64,000 nucleotides of DNA from Areca catechu (lineage: Eukaryota; Streptophyta; Magnoliopsida; Arecales; Arecaceae). Under the pieces are notes generated by a model that saw only the letters and a program-made list of their open reading frames with translations, made no database searches and was not told where the DNA came from. This document shows, piece after piece, positions 45,897 through 57,731 of the stretch. The stretch is taken from assembly GCA_021397845.1 (NCBI GenBank), contig CM038038.1, positions 70,044,748 to 70,108,747 of the forward strand, in the 5' to 3' direction. A program made the translations under genes and the position numbers. Position 1 is the stretch's first letter, and each line of letters starts with the position of its first letter.

Positions 45897-47175
45897 TGTT
45901 GCCCAGAGATGATGCAACCCAAGAGGGGGGTGAATTGGACTTTTAAAAACTTTTCAACTATTTGCAATGAATTAAAGCGATTTAAACAATTATGTGCCAA
46001 TTCAAAATATGTGTTTGTGAGATCAAGATAATAGTGCAGCGAAAACAAAGAAATTAATGCAACAATAAAAATAATCACAAACACAAGAAATTTATAGCGG
46101 CTCGGTGCAAACCTAGCACCTACATCCACTCCCCAAGATCCCCTTAGGAATTCACTATAACTTCACGATTACAGTCAACTTGTTTTCCGGGCTCACAAGT
46201 CAAACCCCTTGATTTTCATGGGCTAACCAAAAATCCCTTGTTTTTCCAGGCTAACCAAAAACCTTGATAGTTTTGTGGGCTCACCAATAGCCTACCTTGG
46301 TTTTGCGGGCTAACAAAGAACCTAGTTGGTTTTACGGGCTCACCAACAACCTATATGGTTTTCCAGGCTAACCAACAACCAAACTTGTTTTGTCTTCAAG
46401 CTTACAAGTCAAAACCTTAGTTGGTTTTATACACATAGGCTCACCAACAACCTTTGATGGTTTTCACTAGGCTCACCACCAACCTAGATACAAGAATTTA
46501 ATAATAAAAAAAAAAGCTTTCTTACAAAGCGGATTTATCATTGAAACACATTGATTGTTGATGTTGAGCTTTTCTCCATTTTGTAGAAGCTTCAATGGAT
46601 GCTTGATCATCTTGCTCTTGGAAGCTCCCTCTCCTCTTTAAATTCTTGGAGGCTCAACACTCAATAATGGATCCTTAAAGTGTTTTTACATGATCTTCAA
46701 TAAATCCATCATTCAATCCAAAGGATCTACTTTTCCTTAAGCTTGGTGGTGTTTAAATAGCCCTCCAAACCATATTTGACCATTGGTGATCGTTGGAGGA
46801 GGAATTATAGCCATTGCAAATATTTTGGGGAAGTTCTGTTCTTCAGAAAACTAGCCATTACAGAGCTGTCGTCCATTCAGGTGTCGACATTTCAGGTCAT
46901 GTGTTGACACATAGGGTCGACACTTGGAACGAAGAATCGACACTTGACCAAATCCTGAAATTACCTCGTTCTGTCTTCTGTTTGGTCTCAAGCCTTGAGT
47001 CGATACTTTGAGTCGACACTTTAAGTCGACACATTGAGTCGACACTTGACTGCACCAGTGCCAAAACTTCTTCAAATTCAATTCTTGTGTACCTATAACT
47101 GATTTACATACTTAACACATAATTAGTAGTCAAATATACTTAAGTATTTTGTCATAATCAAAACCAGAGTCAAAA
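45897..47175 (-). repeat. Element I, 3' LTR
   Basis: It begins tgttgcccagagatg. At 46190-46490 it contains about eight imperfect units of 35-45 bp with the words 'ttggtttt...gggctcaccaacaacct'. At 46880-47045 it has many gtcgacac words, as in H's LTR. Confidence 0.88.
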
Positions 47176-47474
47176 TCTCTCCCTTTTTGATAATGACAAA
47201 ACTTTTAAGTATATAAACAAGGTAAGCTCAAAAATAAATATAACATGCTCCAAAAGATTAACAATAAGAATAGAGCAATGTAGCGATTAAAAACATTGAG
47301 CTCCCCCTCAAAATATGGTCTAAAAATAATTTTTTAAAAGCTCCCCCTTAATATATGATTTCTAAATTCTTTTAAAAGTTTTTCAAAACTTTCAAATTTT
47401 CAAACTTGGGCTGCCATGATCTTTAGCTCAAAATTATTAGATTTACAAACAGAGAACCGAGCTCTAATACCAAT
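47176..47474 (-). other. Element I: interior
   Basis: 299 bp. The left end, read on the minus strand, is the purine-rich AAAAAGGGAGAGA (polypurine tract), and the right end carries the primer site. No coding frame exists. Confidence 0.8.
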
Positions 47475-48706
47475 TGTTGCCCCGAGATGATGCAACCCAA
47501 GAAGGGGGATGAATTGGACTTTTTAAAACTTTTTAACTATTTAAAATGAATTAAAGCGATTTAAATAATTATGTGCCAATTCAAAACATGTGTTTGTGAG
47601 ATCAAGATAATAGAGTGCAGCAGAAATAAAGAAATTAATGCAACAATAAAAACAATCATAAACACAAGAAATTTATAGTGGTTCGGTGCAAACCTAGTGC
47701 TTACATCCACTCTCCAAGATTTCCTTGGGAATTCACTATAACCTCACGGTTACAGTCAACTTGTTTTCTAGGCTCACAAGTCAAACTCCTTGGTTTTCAC
47801 GGGCTAACCAAAAACTCCTTAGTTTTCCAGGCTAATCAAAAACCTTGATAGTTTTGCGGGCTCACCAACAACCTACCTTGGTTTTGTGGGCTAACCGAGA
47901 ACCTAGTTGGTTTTACGGGCTCACCAACAACCTATATGGTTTTTTGGGCTAACCAACAACCCAACTTATTTTGTCTTCAGGCTCATAAATCAAAACCCTA
48001 GTTGGTTTTATACACATAGGCTCACCAACAATCTTTGATGGTTTTCACTAGGCTCACCACCAACCTAGATACAAGAATTTAATAATGAAAATAAAAAGCT
48101 TCAATGTTGTGAAACACATTGATTACTGATGTGAGCTTTTCTCCATGTTGTAGAAGCTTCAATGGATGCTTGATCATCTTGCTCTTGGAAGCTCCCTCTC
48201 CTCTTTGAATTCTTGGAGGCTCAACACTCAACAATGGATCCTTAAAGTGTTTTTACATGATCTTCAATAAATCCATCATTCAATCCAAAGGATCTACTTC
48301 CCCTTAAGCTTGGTGGTGTTTGAATAGCCCTCCAAACCATATTTGACCGTTGGAGGAGGAATTATAGCCATTGCAAATATTTTGGGAAAGTTTTGTTCTT
48401 CAGAAAACTAGCCATTGCAGAGCTGTCGTCCGTTCAAGTGTCGACACTTTAGGTCATGTGTTGACAGATAGGGTCGACACTTGGAACAGTGAGTTGACAC
48501 TTGACCAAACCCTGAAATTATCTCATTCTGTCTTCTATTTGGTCTCAGGCCTTGAGTCGACATATTGAGTCGACATTTGACTGCACCAGTGCCGAAACTT
48601 CTTCAAATTCAATTCTTGAATACCTATAACTAATTTACATACTTAATGCACAATTAGTACTCAAATATACTTAAGTATTTTGTCATAATCAAAACCAGAG
48701 TCAACA
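47475..48706 (-). repeat. Element I, 5' LTR
   Basis: It begins tgttgccccgagatg and ends ccagagtcaaca. It matches 45897-47175 but lacks one group of gtcgacac units near its right end. Confidence 0.88.
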
Positions 48707-48990
48707 AATAGGCTCAAGGTGCTCACTAGGTATCACTGCTGGCTCCCAATGCTCTACAAGGTTTGAGATGTTGAAGGTGGAGCTAATACCTAAATCAAGT
48801 GGTATCTCAAGCACATAGGCATTGGGTCCAACTCTTTTCATTATTTTGAATGGGCCAGCTTCGCGAGCATGAAATTCCTTTACAATCACATAATCCTCTT
48901 CAGAAAATTCTTTATCTCTTTCAAAAATTAGCTAAGTTATTATATAGTTCATTACTTATGTTCAATTTTTGACTAATTTCCTGATGCAAA
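48707..48990 (-). pseudogene. Element F: integrase C-terminus, part 2
   Basis: A minus-strand frame 48701-48889 reads KEFHAREAGPFKIMKRVGPN, the same GPF-type block as in C (GAGPFRVVKRVGSN) and B. The N-terminal integrase is missing; about 49000 the sequence passes to the deletion junction. Not functional. Confidence 0.72.
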
Positions 48991-49870
48991 TGTTGTGCAG
49001 AGGCTAGTGTAGGTGTGGATAGATGAATTAGAATTATGGCTTTATTGGACTCAAGAAAAATACCTAATAGACTCGACTAGACATCCCTATCAAAAAAAAG
49101 TTATTGGACTCTATGGGTCAAGACCTAACACTCTATAGACTCTCTAGGTTTAATCCTAGCATGCATGCATATGAAAATTTACTATGGACTCCTAGCAAAT
49201 TCCATAAGGTATGCCAGAAGTAATATTCAAACCGAACATATGCAATGAATGTATGCATTATACTTATCTCTATAAAATACAGGTGACTGATTAAAGAAAT
49301 ATAAGAAAACTCAAGAAAAGGCAAAAAATATGAGGTGAATTTGGGGTTAGTCTGGTAGGATAGAAAGTAAGAAGGAGGTTCTAGAATGATCAGATAGAAT
49401 AGGAGATAAGAAGGGGTTTCATGGATGAGGCCTACACCAATGAGGTTGACCTTATGGGGTTGAGGCATATCTAAAGGGTCTGCATAATGAAAGAAAGGGT
49501 CGTTGAATTCAAGGAAGAGATCAAATGGAGTCAAAGAGGTGACTTCATCCTGAGGGTACTGATTTAAAAAGATCAAGTCCTTAATAAACTCTTCCGGCTC
49601 ATGAAATTCAGGACTAGGCTTTATAATAGGGCTTTCTTGTAAAGTCTCCTTATGTAGAGTTGCAGTCACAGGGTCATGGGTTTCTTCCTCTAATGATTCT
49701 TCCACTACGGGTTGGGTATGGTCAGGGTCAGCTAACTCTGGATTGGTTTCTACCTGGTCCAACCTATTGGTTAATTGGTCAAGCCTATTGGTTGCTTGGT
49801 TGTGGGTTTGGGTCATTTGGTTGGTTTGGGTGGTTGATTGGGAAAACTGACTTTGAGATTGGGTGATCAT
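48991..49870 (-). pseudogene. Element F: gag-linker frame running into an integrase-core relic (245 aa)
   Basis: The longest frame in F (49133-49870) starts with a Gln/Thr-rich stretch containing tandem NRLDQLTNRLDQ, then an acidic linker like that of B. A hydrophobic Tyr/Phe/Leu-rich stretch follows, and the frame ends in FEYYFWHTLWNLLGVHSKFS, which resembles the integrase core of C. The join of linker to integrase core marks the lost protease-RT-RNase H segment. It may be non-coding drift that happens to be open. Confidence 0.55.
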
Positions 49871-50439
49871 CTAGTCAAGCTGGGCTTGGTTTTGCATGTT
49901 CATCTGGGTCAATTGTTCAATCATGGCCTTAAGGAGGGTTTCTAGATTGGACTCAATGGTTGAACTGGGTTGGTTGCACTGGACTTCTGACTCAACTAAT
50001 TCTGGGTTGGTTTCTATCTAGGTTTAGTCATAGTCAACTAATTATGGGTCTTTTATAGGTGTATCTTCCTCTAAATCTTTAGTAGACTCATCTTCATACT
50101 CCTCTACCAAACTTGGATCAGCCTCATATATCTCTTCTTCTAGGTCATCCTGGTGAACCATGGGGTGGTAAGAGGGGTTTGGCAAAAGGAAAACTAGCTA
50201 ATAACTGGGGTAGTAGGGTTGGGTTGACTAATGGTTTCCTGATTAATACTAGGGTTATATTTAAGGGTACTAATCCTATGGGGTTCAGGTTGACTAGGGT
50301 TGACTTGGCTCGGACACACTTGACTAGGTGCTAGGGTCTAGCTAGGGGTAATGGTACTGGGCTGGTCTAAAAGAAGTCGGCTAGGTCTAGGCTTGGGTTC
50401 AGGAGGGTTACTCTTGTTGGACTTAGATTGACTAATCAT

Positions 50440-51180
50440 GAGTTCCCTTTGGTTTGACTCGAATTCCCTAGCTATATGATAGGCTTTCTCTAGGTCCTGA
50501 ATCTGCCAATGAGATAGTTCCTACTGGATGTCTTCATGAAGGCCAGCCATAAACCTAGATAGGGTCACTGATGTGGGTTCGTCTAAGAAATACTTTAAGG
50601 CACACTCATCAAACTTGGCTATGTACTCTGACACAGACCTACTTCCTTGACTTAACCTTTTCCATTGATCTAGAAGGCACTGTCGGTAGTATGGGGGAAC
50701 ATATTTCTCTCTAAGTTTTAGCTTCATGGCCATCTAAGTATCTATGGGAGCTTTGTATTGTTGCCTGATGAGGCTCTCTACGCCTCTCCAGTATAACCTA
50801 GCATGGTCAATTAACCCGAGTTCAGAAAATTCATACTTCCTTTTATCACTCAAGTCATACCATTCAAAATATTGTTTCATATCTCCTTCCCAGTCTATGT
50901 AGACTTTGGGATCTGAGGTGCCATTGAAGGTGGGTATTTTTGGCCTGAAGTTCCTAGTGGTTCTCTCATCCTAGTCTATGAACTCATAATTGGGCTCCCG
51001 ATAGTTGGACTTCTGATATGGGTCAGAGTATTGGGTTATCCTAGGGTTGGGCTCCAAGTAGGGGCCATGATATGGGGTTCTCCTAGGGTTGGGTTCTTAA
51101 TATGGGTCATGGTATGGGGTTCTTCTAGGATAGGGTTCTAAGTATGGGTAATGGTATTGGGTTCCTAACCTAGTGGTCAT
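50440..51180 (-). pseudogene. Element F: gag remnant
   Basis: The start codon region at 51180 reads MTTRLGTQY as in B. A core block is recognisable at 50521-50733: KLREKYVPPYYRQCLLDQW then GSRSVSEYIAKFDE, parallel to C's YLPISYQQNLLDQW and GNRSVSDYITTFDE. Stops and shifts separate the pieces (for example a stop just upstream of MAMKLKLR). A repeated 'GSxYGPxYGV'-like stretch lies near 51000-51170. Not functional. Confidence 0.7.
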
Positions 51181-52267
51181 GCAAACAAACAAACAATCAA
51201 GGTGGAATGAATGCAACCAAGCATGCAAGGGTTAGTATAATCTAGGGCTTACTAGACCTAGAGTCAAAATTGAATGGGTCAGCTCAACTTACACTTAACC
51301 CAGCAGCTAATCCTTCCACTGGCCAAATAGGGGGTGGGGTGGTGGGAGGCTCCCCCTACTTGTTACAGGATCCTAATTATAAACCACCAATCAACTTAGG
51401 TCGTTTGACTCTGGACCCCCAGCCTTAGACACCAGCTTTCAGTAATAGCTAAAGGATTAAATGCACTAGTTGGCCCACACAGTTTGGACCCGACTTGTTG
51501 GGTGTCACCTAGCCCTCTAGGAAAAATTAAGTCTAATTGATTTTAATTTAAGCTTGGGTCAGTATGATGATGGTTATTTTAGACCCAGGACAGGTGATGA
51601 AATCCTGCCCTGATCTGAGATAATGAATTGCCCTTAAGATTAGGTTAATCAAATGATGCACATTCAATGAGTCCTAATGCAACTAATAACAATCAGAAAA
51701 ATAAAATATTTTATGTGTATTTTATGATGTGGCAAGTTAGGTTTGAGTTGATTAGGTTAGTAAACAAATTGGGTTTGGGATTGGGTGGTTTGGAAGTTGG
51801 TTAGGTTAGGTTTAGACAAGTATGTAGAGTTCACATATCATAACACTAGGGCTCGATTTGATGCAGTGTTTGACATGGATTCTGATGTAAAAAAGAATTA
51901 TAGAAATTCTAGGATAGAGGATGGATGGTTTTGATGACCTCTACTAAATTTTATACAAAACAAAAATCATATGATGATAAAAATCTTAGGGTTTTCATAC
52001 TGATATAGAAATCTCAAGATTTTAGTTAGGGTTCCTATAATGCAAAATTTTAGGACTTTTAGTTTTCTATAAAATTAATTAAAAATTATGATAAAATATA
52101 GAACAAGACAGAAAACACTTCATGCAAATTTTACAGAAAAATAAAATTCCTAGGTGATCAAGATCAGATAAAAAATAGATACCTAATGCAGCTAGCAGGT
52201 TGCAAAAATTAGGGTTTGAGATCCTAATGCAAATGAATGCTATCCTAAACCTGCTCTAATACCAAAC
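51181..52267 (-). other. Element F: leader with primer site
   Basis: Non-coding; parallels E 41394-42339 and B 16213-17455. The primer site complement gctctaatacca lies at 52253-52264, one change from the standard Met site. Confidence 0.75.
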
Positions 52268-53857
52268 TGATGCGGGATGACTCTAAGAATACTAAATATG
52301 CAGAAAAAATAGTAAACTAATTTTTCTTATATTTTTTTTATAATTTTAATTTGCAGGCTAGATTCCCAAAATCAAGTAAAGACTAGCAGGAGGAAGAGTA
52401 AAGCAAAGAATCATCATAATCGCAGGCATGCTCATGCAAAATAATAAAATTCAGGACCCAAAAATTGAGAAATTCCTGGTGTAGGATAGCTAACCTTTAA
52501 TCAAAATAGAAATTAAGAGTAGGAAGATTTGTACTAGGCAGAGATTGAAGAACTTGCTGATGAAGGGGTCACACAGCCCTCAGATTGATGCTTGGAAGAT
52601 GAGGCCCTTGGTTCTCGAATCTGAAGGCGATCTAGACCCGGTCTGAAGGAAAAGAAAGCCTCCTCTAGGAAGGGGAAATACCTTAGGGACCCTGCAATAT
52701 GTCAAGGTTAGGGATGAACAGGTAAGCAAAGAAAAAGAATAAGAAGATGATAACAAGGAGGGGATTAGGGCAAATGTTGCAAGCGGCTTGGAGAAGATGG
52801 GATCCAGTTATCTGGGGTAGCTCCTAGAGTGCTTCTCAAGGCTGTGGCTACTGCTTGGAGGCTTGGGAAGATGCTTAGGCATGGGGAACTCCAAGGAATA
52901 GGAGACGGCCAAGGAAAGAACAAGAACCAAAAACCAAAGACAAACAAAACCCAAGAACACCAGACTTGCAAAACAATTCAGCATAGTTTATTTCAAAAGA
53001 GTTGATTGAATACAAGAGGATGAGGGGTGGGGTATTTATAGAGTTCCCATGCCCTCTCCTTATTAGGACTTCAGCCCTCTCTTAGTTAGGATAGGTTTAC
53101 AAGCTTTGAGTGGGAAAAGGACTACCATATTAACCTAGAACTAGGAGTATATAGTTTGCATGAAAATAAAACTAGTTTTCCTTCTTTCATTTGGACTCTT
53201 CCTCCTTGTTTGGACTTTGTCAACCATTAAGGACGCCTCTCCTTGGTGAGTGGGCTTCATGGGCAGCAAGAGTGGGTGGCCAAGAGGCTAGGGCACATGG
53301 GCTTTGGGTCCCCTATAAGCCTGGGATGCCTGGGCTAGCATATACTTGGAATCTTGGTTCTGGGCTGGAATATACCTGGAATCTTGGTTCTTATGAGCTT
53401 GGGCCTGGCTCCTGGGCTAATTTCTTTTGGGCTGGGGCACAAACAGACCTCTGGAATCATGGGTGCCATAGTCTGGGAATATGCTCTAGCATATGGAGAG
53501 GAATCTGGGCATCTGAAGAGCATCTGGAGGGCATTTGGAAGGTATCTTGGACCCTGGGGTGTCCAACAAGGTCCAATATGCTATTATAGTGGCCTCTGAC
53601 TCCTGGATGAGATCTGGTGGGACTCCAAAATAGGGTATCTTCTTCTCTTGTACATGAACTGGACTAATTCTGGGCTCATACTGAAATATAAGACTCAATA
53701 CTAGACTAGGGTTGAGACAAATCAACTAGTCTCAACTTATTACAAAACTCAATCCTACTTGCTTACAAAATTGTGACACATGACTAAGGTTCTAAAATCC
53801 TAATCAATGAACCATATGGGATCCAGTGATCTGTGTCTAATCCTGGTGTCCCCACCA
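52268..53857 (-). repeat. Element F, 5' LTR
   Basis: It begins tgatgcgggatgactc and ends tggtgtccccacca; closely matches 44046-45615. The frame at 53191-53589 is the LTR copy of 44950-45348 and is not treated as a gene. Confidence 0.9.
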
Positions 53858-54650
53858 TAACCTGAATTAGATCCATCTAAGAACAAGAAGGATTTGTGAA
53901 AAGAAGATGAATCAATTGCACCAAAACCATCCTACTTGCCCAAAATACCATACCCACATGCCCTAAAAGCCCCTATTCCTACTGAGAAGAAAAAGGGAGG
54001 ACTCGAGGAGACACTACGATTATTTAAACAAGTTTAAATTAATCTTCCCCTCCTGGATGCAATCAAGCAGGTTCCTACATATGCTAAGATTTTGAAAGAT
54101 TTGTGCACCCAAAAATGTAAATATAAATCACAAATCCTAAAGAAAGTATGCCTTACAGAGCATGCTAGTTCTGTCTTCCAGCACACCACCCCCCGAAACT
54201 TAAGGATCTAGGAGCTCCCATTATTTCTTGTGTCATAGGAAACTTTCATGTTGATAAAGCTCTTCTAGACTTAGGGGCCAGTGTGAACCTTCTACCTAGT
54301 TCAATGTATGAACTCTTTAGACTAAAAGAATTGAAACCTATTTTGATCACCTTGTAATTAGATGATAGATTAATTAAGGTACCATGTAGGATGCTTGAGG
54401 ATGTCTTAGTCAAGGTAGATTAGTTTTATTTTTCAATTGACTTCTTAGTCCTTGACATGGAATCAAGTAGCAACCTAAGACACGTTCTCATTATCCTAAG
54501 CCAACCCTTCCTAGCTACAATAAATGCATGCATCAATTATAGGACAGGAGCCATGGATGTGTCATTTGGAAATAAAAAGTTGAGATTGAATATATTAAAT
54601 GCAATCACCGGACCACAAAGTGATGGGTTTGATAAAGTAAAGTGCTAAAG
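53858..54650 (+). pseudogene. Element G (Athila-like): protease region
   Basis: After F the + strand continues the Athila polyprotein. Blocks in order: KPSYLPKIPYPHALKAPIP, then INLPLLDAIKQVPTYAKILK, then the protease active site DLGASVNLLP (about 54268-54300), then RLIKVPCRMLEDVLVKVD and FLVLDMESSSNLRHV...LSQPFLAT (about 54430-54520). At least four stops and several shifts interrupt it. An aspartic protease of this type processes the polyprotein. It is clearly a relic. Confidence 0.78.
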
Positions 54651-55019
54651 GAACTTGTAGAAGAAACCACCCCTAACATGCCCACACAAGACCTTCTACA
54701 AGCATGTCTAGCCCATTTTGATATGGATAGTTTTGACATAGAGGGATACATGGATGAAGTGAATGCACTATTAGAACCACCTAGTTCCACTCCTCCATGG
54801 ACCATGAAATATGAGCAGATGGCCCATCTCCCTGATACACCAATAGCTTCTTCATTAGAGACCTCACCTACACTAAAACAAGAGCCACTCCTAGTTAAGA
54901 TAAATAATCCATTCTTCAAACATGATGCAACCCTTAACCAAAAAACCCAACTTGTAGGTTTACCAAATAAATCCAAAGAAGCTATTGAAGAGTCAATCTC
55001 TTATCTGCTAGTAGACTGA
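54642..55019 (+). pseudogene. Element G: open piece downstream of protease (125 aa frame)
   Basis: The frame MLKELVEETTPNMPTQDLL... is acidic and follows the protease by a small shift near 54645. In Athila elements this position is the spacer between protease and RT. No RT motif follows. The frame is open by itself but cannot be joined to the protease without a frame change. Function unknown. Confidence 0.5.
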
Positions 55020-55465
55020 ACAACCAAATTGTCACTTTCAGAACCAAGTAATGTAGTCTTTGAGTATGTAGCCCAGACAACTTTATTGGGGACCCGTCCC
55101 ATAAATGTCTAAGCTGCACTGGAATATATAGCATGGAGAAACTGAGTACTTATTAGATCCACCTTGGACATCAAAGTTCGAGTAATTTATTGCACCCTTC
55201 AATCTTTACCTAGCCCTAGTATTAAAACCAACATCTACTCTATACACCAAGCCACCTCCTAATACATACTATCAGGAGCTACATCTTATAGACATGCATA
55301 AAAGAAATCTTGTATGGAATATCACTGACTGGACTTCGTCCAAGTATCCACCATGGCTAGGTATACCTAATAATTTAGTGGATATATCAATTGATATAGT
55401 TTAAAAGATCTACTAAGTCTGGTTGAAGACGTTAAACTTAGTGATGGTTAGGAGGCAACCTAAAA
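55020..55465 (+). pseudogene. Element G: decayed pol end
   Basis: Short coding-like scraps (for example MHKRNLVWNITDWTSSKYPP at about 55295-55355) with stops. The bases gacgttaaacttagtg...ggaggcaacc at 55423-55461 resemble the conserved sequence just past the last pol codons of Athila elements. RT, RNase H and integrase, about 2.5 kb in complete elements, are therefore deleted. Confidence 0.5.
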
Positions 55466-56505
55466 AACTTATCTTTTTTTAGTATAATTACATGAACTTA
55501 GATGGAAGAATAAGAGCCCACTACTTCAGGAAGCCCTCTTCAACTCCTGAAGCACCCTCACCCTAGGTGTATTCTCTCTTTTTCTTATATTTTAAATTTC
55601 TTTCCTACTCCATTGAGGACAATGTCGATTAAGTTAGGGGAAAGAAAAACTTAACTCGCTTAGATCTTTGAGTACAGTTAGAAATGATTATGTTATGTGT
55701 ATCTAATTATCATCTCGAATTGGAGTTATATAGGCATGCTAATCAATAATTGATTAATGGTCTAGATAATTTTAGAGATGCCGAGAGATAAATTGTTAAA
55801 GAAACTCAGCAAATGGCAGGATTTAGATCATACATAGTTTTAGGGAGCAATTCCAGAACTTTTTGATCATTATCTCAATGAAGAATCTATTTTATGGGGA
55901 TATAAATCAAAAGGTCAAGTATACTGAAATTTCTCCTTACAAAAAAAAGAAAAAAAAAGATAGTCCCACCTCACAACTTTGCTTGAACTCTTACTGAGAA
56001 CCGAGCCCCTTTGTCTAAGTAAGCATTGTGGTTCGCATCAAAAGATGAGAAGGTCAAGAAATCTATTAAGCAATGGTACCTTACTAAATAACCTGGCCCC
56101 TTCGTCTAAGTAAGCATTATGGTTCATATCAAAAGGTGAGGATACTAACACTTAAGAGGCTAAAACATGGCATTGCATTTCTCTTTAAAAAAGAAAAGAA
56201 AAGAAAGAAGAAGTAATGGAGAAACCAGCTAAAAAAAAGGTACTTCACTAAATCCCTAGAAAGTTAGAGAATTCAAAGAGTGAGGTGGAAAGTTGGCAAA
56301 ACAAGAACTCTAGAAATTTTTATGGACTCTACTCGACCACTAATTGAGTTGAATTAATAATTCGATGAAGTATCTTAGTAATGGTCTAACCAGGTATCAA
56401 CTACCTTTAGGACTACCTAAGTTAACATCCAATTCAAGGATGGTTTGATACACAAGGCCAATCTATTTGCTTTACTGAGAACAAGCAAATTTCAAGTTGG
56501 GGGTA
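55466..56505 (+). other. Element G: 3' untranslated region and polypurine tract
   Basis: No gene. Contains attgaggacaatgtcgatta...agttaggg near 55610 and a pair of direct repeats (ctaagtaagcattgtggttcgcatcaaaag type) at about 55990-56060 and 56090-56150, both usual in this part of Athila elements. The polypurine tract aagttgggggta ends at 56505, next to the LTR. Confidence 0.6.
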
Positions 56506-57532
56506 TGATAATTATATTATATATATAAGTATTAATTTAATAATTAAATTATCTTTATTTATCTAAAGTTGATACTTTTATATATCATTTGTAGGAAAAG
56601 AGATCATCATTATAAATAGCTTGATTTATGGGTTCAAATGAAACAAGTTTGAAGCGAATTGAACATGAAATGAATCCAGAATCTATTTTTGAAGATTTAG
56701 TTCAGAGTTACATAGTTATTGAAGCAACCAGTCCATGGTGGACCGGCTGCCTGGTTCACAAGATGCCACATGGCCCATGGGCAGCCATGGCCAGTGGTCC
56801 ATGGCCTAGAGTCATGGACCACGAAGCTTGTTTTGAGCTAAAACTCGTTGGAGATGCCTCCCGTCGCCCACCAGAACCACCTGTGCCATCTCCTCCAACC
56901 GGGGAACCACTAGAAGCGACCATCGGTCACCGATTCCTTATGATTTTCCTTGTTCCACATAGGTTTCCTGCTTCCACACTGCTACTTCTATCCATGATAT
57001 CAAACACTGTCGGATCCACCATCCCCAGCCATTCTCCCATCTCTGGCCACCTTCCCTCGTTGTTCTCCTATCTCCACCACCGAGCAGCACCTATCTTCTT
57101 CCATGCGGTGGTGGTGGTTCCAACTACTCTGGTGAGGCTCCAATGGTCGATCTAGGCAGCGAGTCTGGCAAACCTACGTCATGGTCTTGGCGATGGTAGC
57201 GGCGGCCCAAGAGGAGTTTAATAGCTTTTAGCAACAACATCCACATTCAATCGAAGGAGAAAAAAAGGAGCATGGATCTCAAAGCACTCCAATGGTTTCT
57301 ATTATTTCTATGATGAGGGTGATTTTTGGCCCTCCGATCAAGATTCGACGGTGACCAATTCTCAGCTGGTTAAATATTAAGTTGGAGCAGGACTCTACAA
57401 TCTAATTTAACCAGGATTTGGGCTTACCATCTAACCATAGATTTATTATAATAATAAATCATAGCCACCAAAATGATCTGCATGTTTAGTCCCATACTAG
57501 AAAAACATGAAGACCTCTCCCTTGTTAAACCC

Positions 57533-57540
57533 TATAAAAA
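57533..57540 (+). promoter_or_regulatory. TATA box in the element G LTR
   Basis: tataaaaa, about 190 bases before the poly(A) signal, following a long U3. It suits the promoter of element G on the + strand. Confidence 0.65.
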
Positions 57541-57725
57541 GGCTCTAATGCCTCTACCTTGGGGAAGCAACTCTCCGGAGTCCCTTTAGAGCCTTTGCAT
57601 AGAGGGACAGGAGGGGAATAACTTAGAATCATGGTAGTGTAGAAGTGCAGGAGGGAAGAGAAAATTTTGTACGTGGTGGAGCGGGGTTTTCTTATTCTTC
57701 AGTGTTTTATATTTCTTTGGTCTGC

Positions 57726-57731
57726 AATAAA
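57726..57731 (+). terminator. Poly(A) signal in the element G LTR
   Basis: aataaa within ctgcaataaaagagt, followed by a T-rich stretch (57738-57775) that suits cleavage and polyadenylation. Confidence 0.6.

Larger units (their letters stand above)
45897..48706 (-). mobile_element. Element I: short non-autonomous copia-type element nested in F
   Basis: LTRs 45897-47175 and 47475-48706 flank only 299 bp. In element orientation it begins TGTTGACTCTGG and ends CTGGGCAACA, as element H does (58321-59380), so it is a shortened relative of that family. Target duplication gatag (45892-45896) against aatag (48707-48711), one change. The primer site complement gctctaatacca is at 47461-47472 and gives minus orientation. 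It carries no gag or pol. Confidence 0.88.
44046..53857 (-). mobile_element. Element F: non-autonomous Ty3/gypsy-type element nested in G
   Basis: LTRs 44046-45615 (1570 bp) and 52268-53857 (1590 bp); ends TGATG and CCACCA. The primer site complement gctctaatacca is at 52253-52264. The flanks are catcc (44041-44045) and taacc (53858-53862), a target duplication with two changes. Removing the second copy puts the Athila frame back in phase, which supports the call. The interior has gag and integrase-end pieces only, and was itself hit by element I. Confidence 0.9.

Noticed and set aside
46190..46490. Possible minisatellite gene or coding repeat ('ggctcaccaacaacct' units)
   Set aside because: Units vary in length, give no stable frame, and occur in both LTRs of I; better described as LTR-internal repeats.
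56628..57155. 175-codon frame in the G LTR
   Set aside because: U3 location, upstream of the TATA box, palindromic catgg words and a Pro/Ser-rich end; no family recognised.
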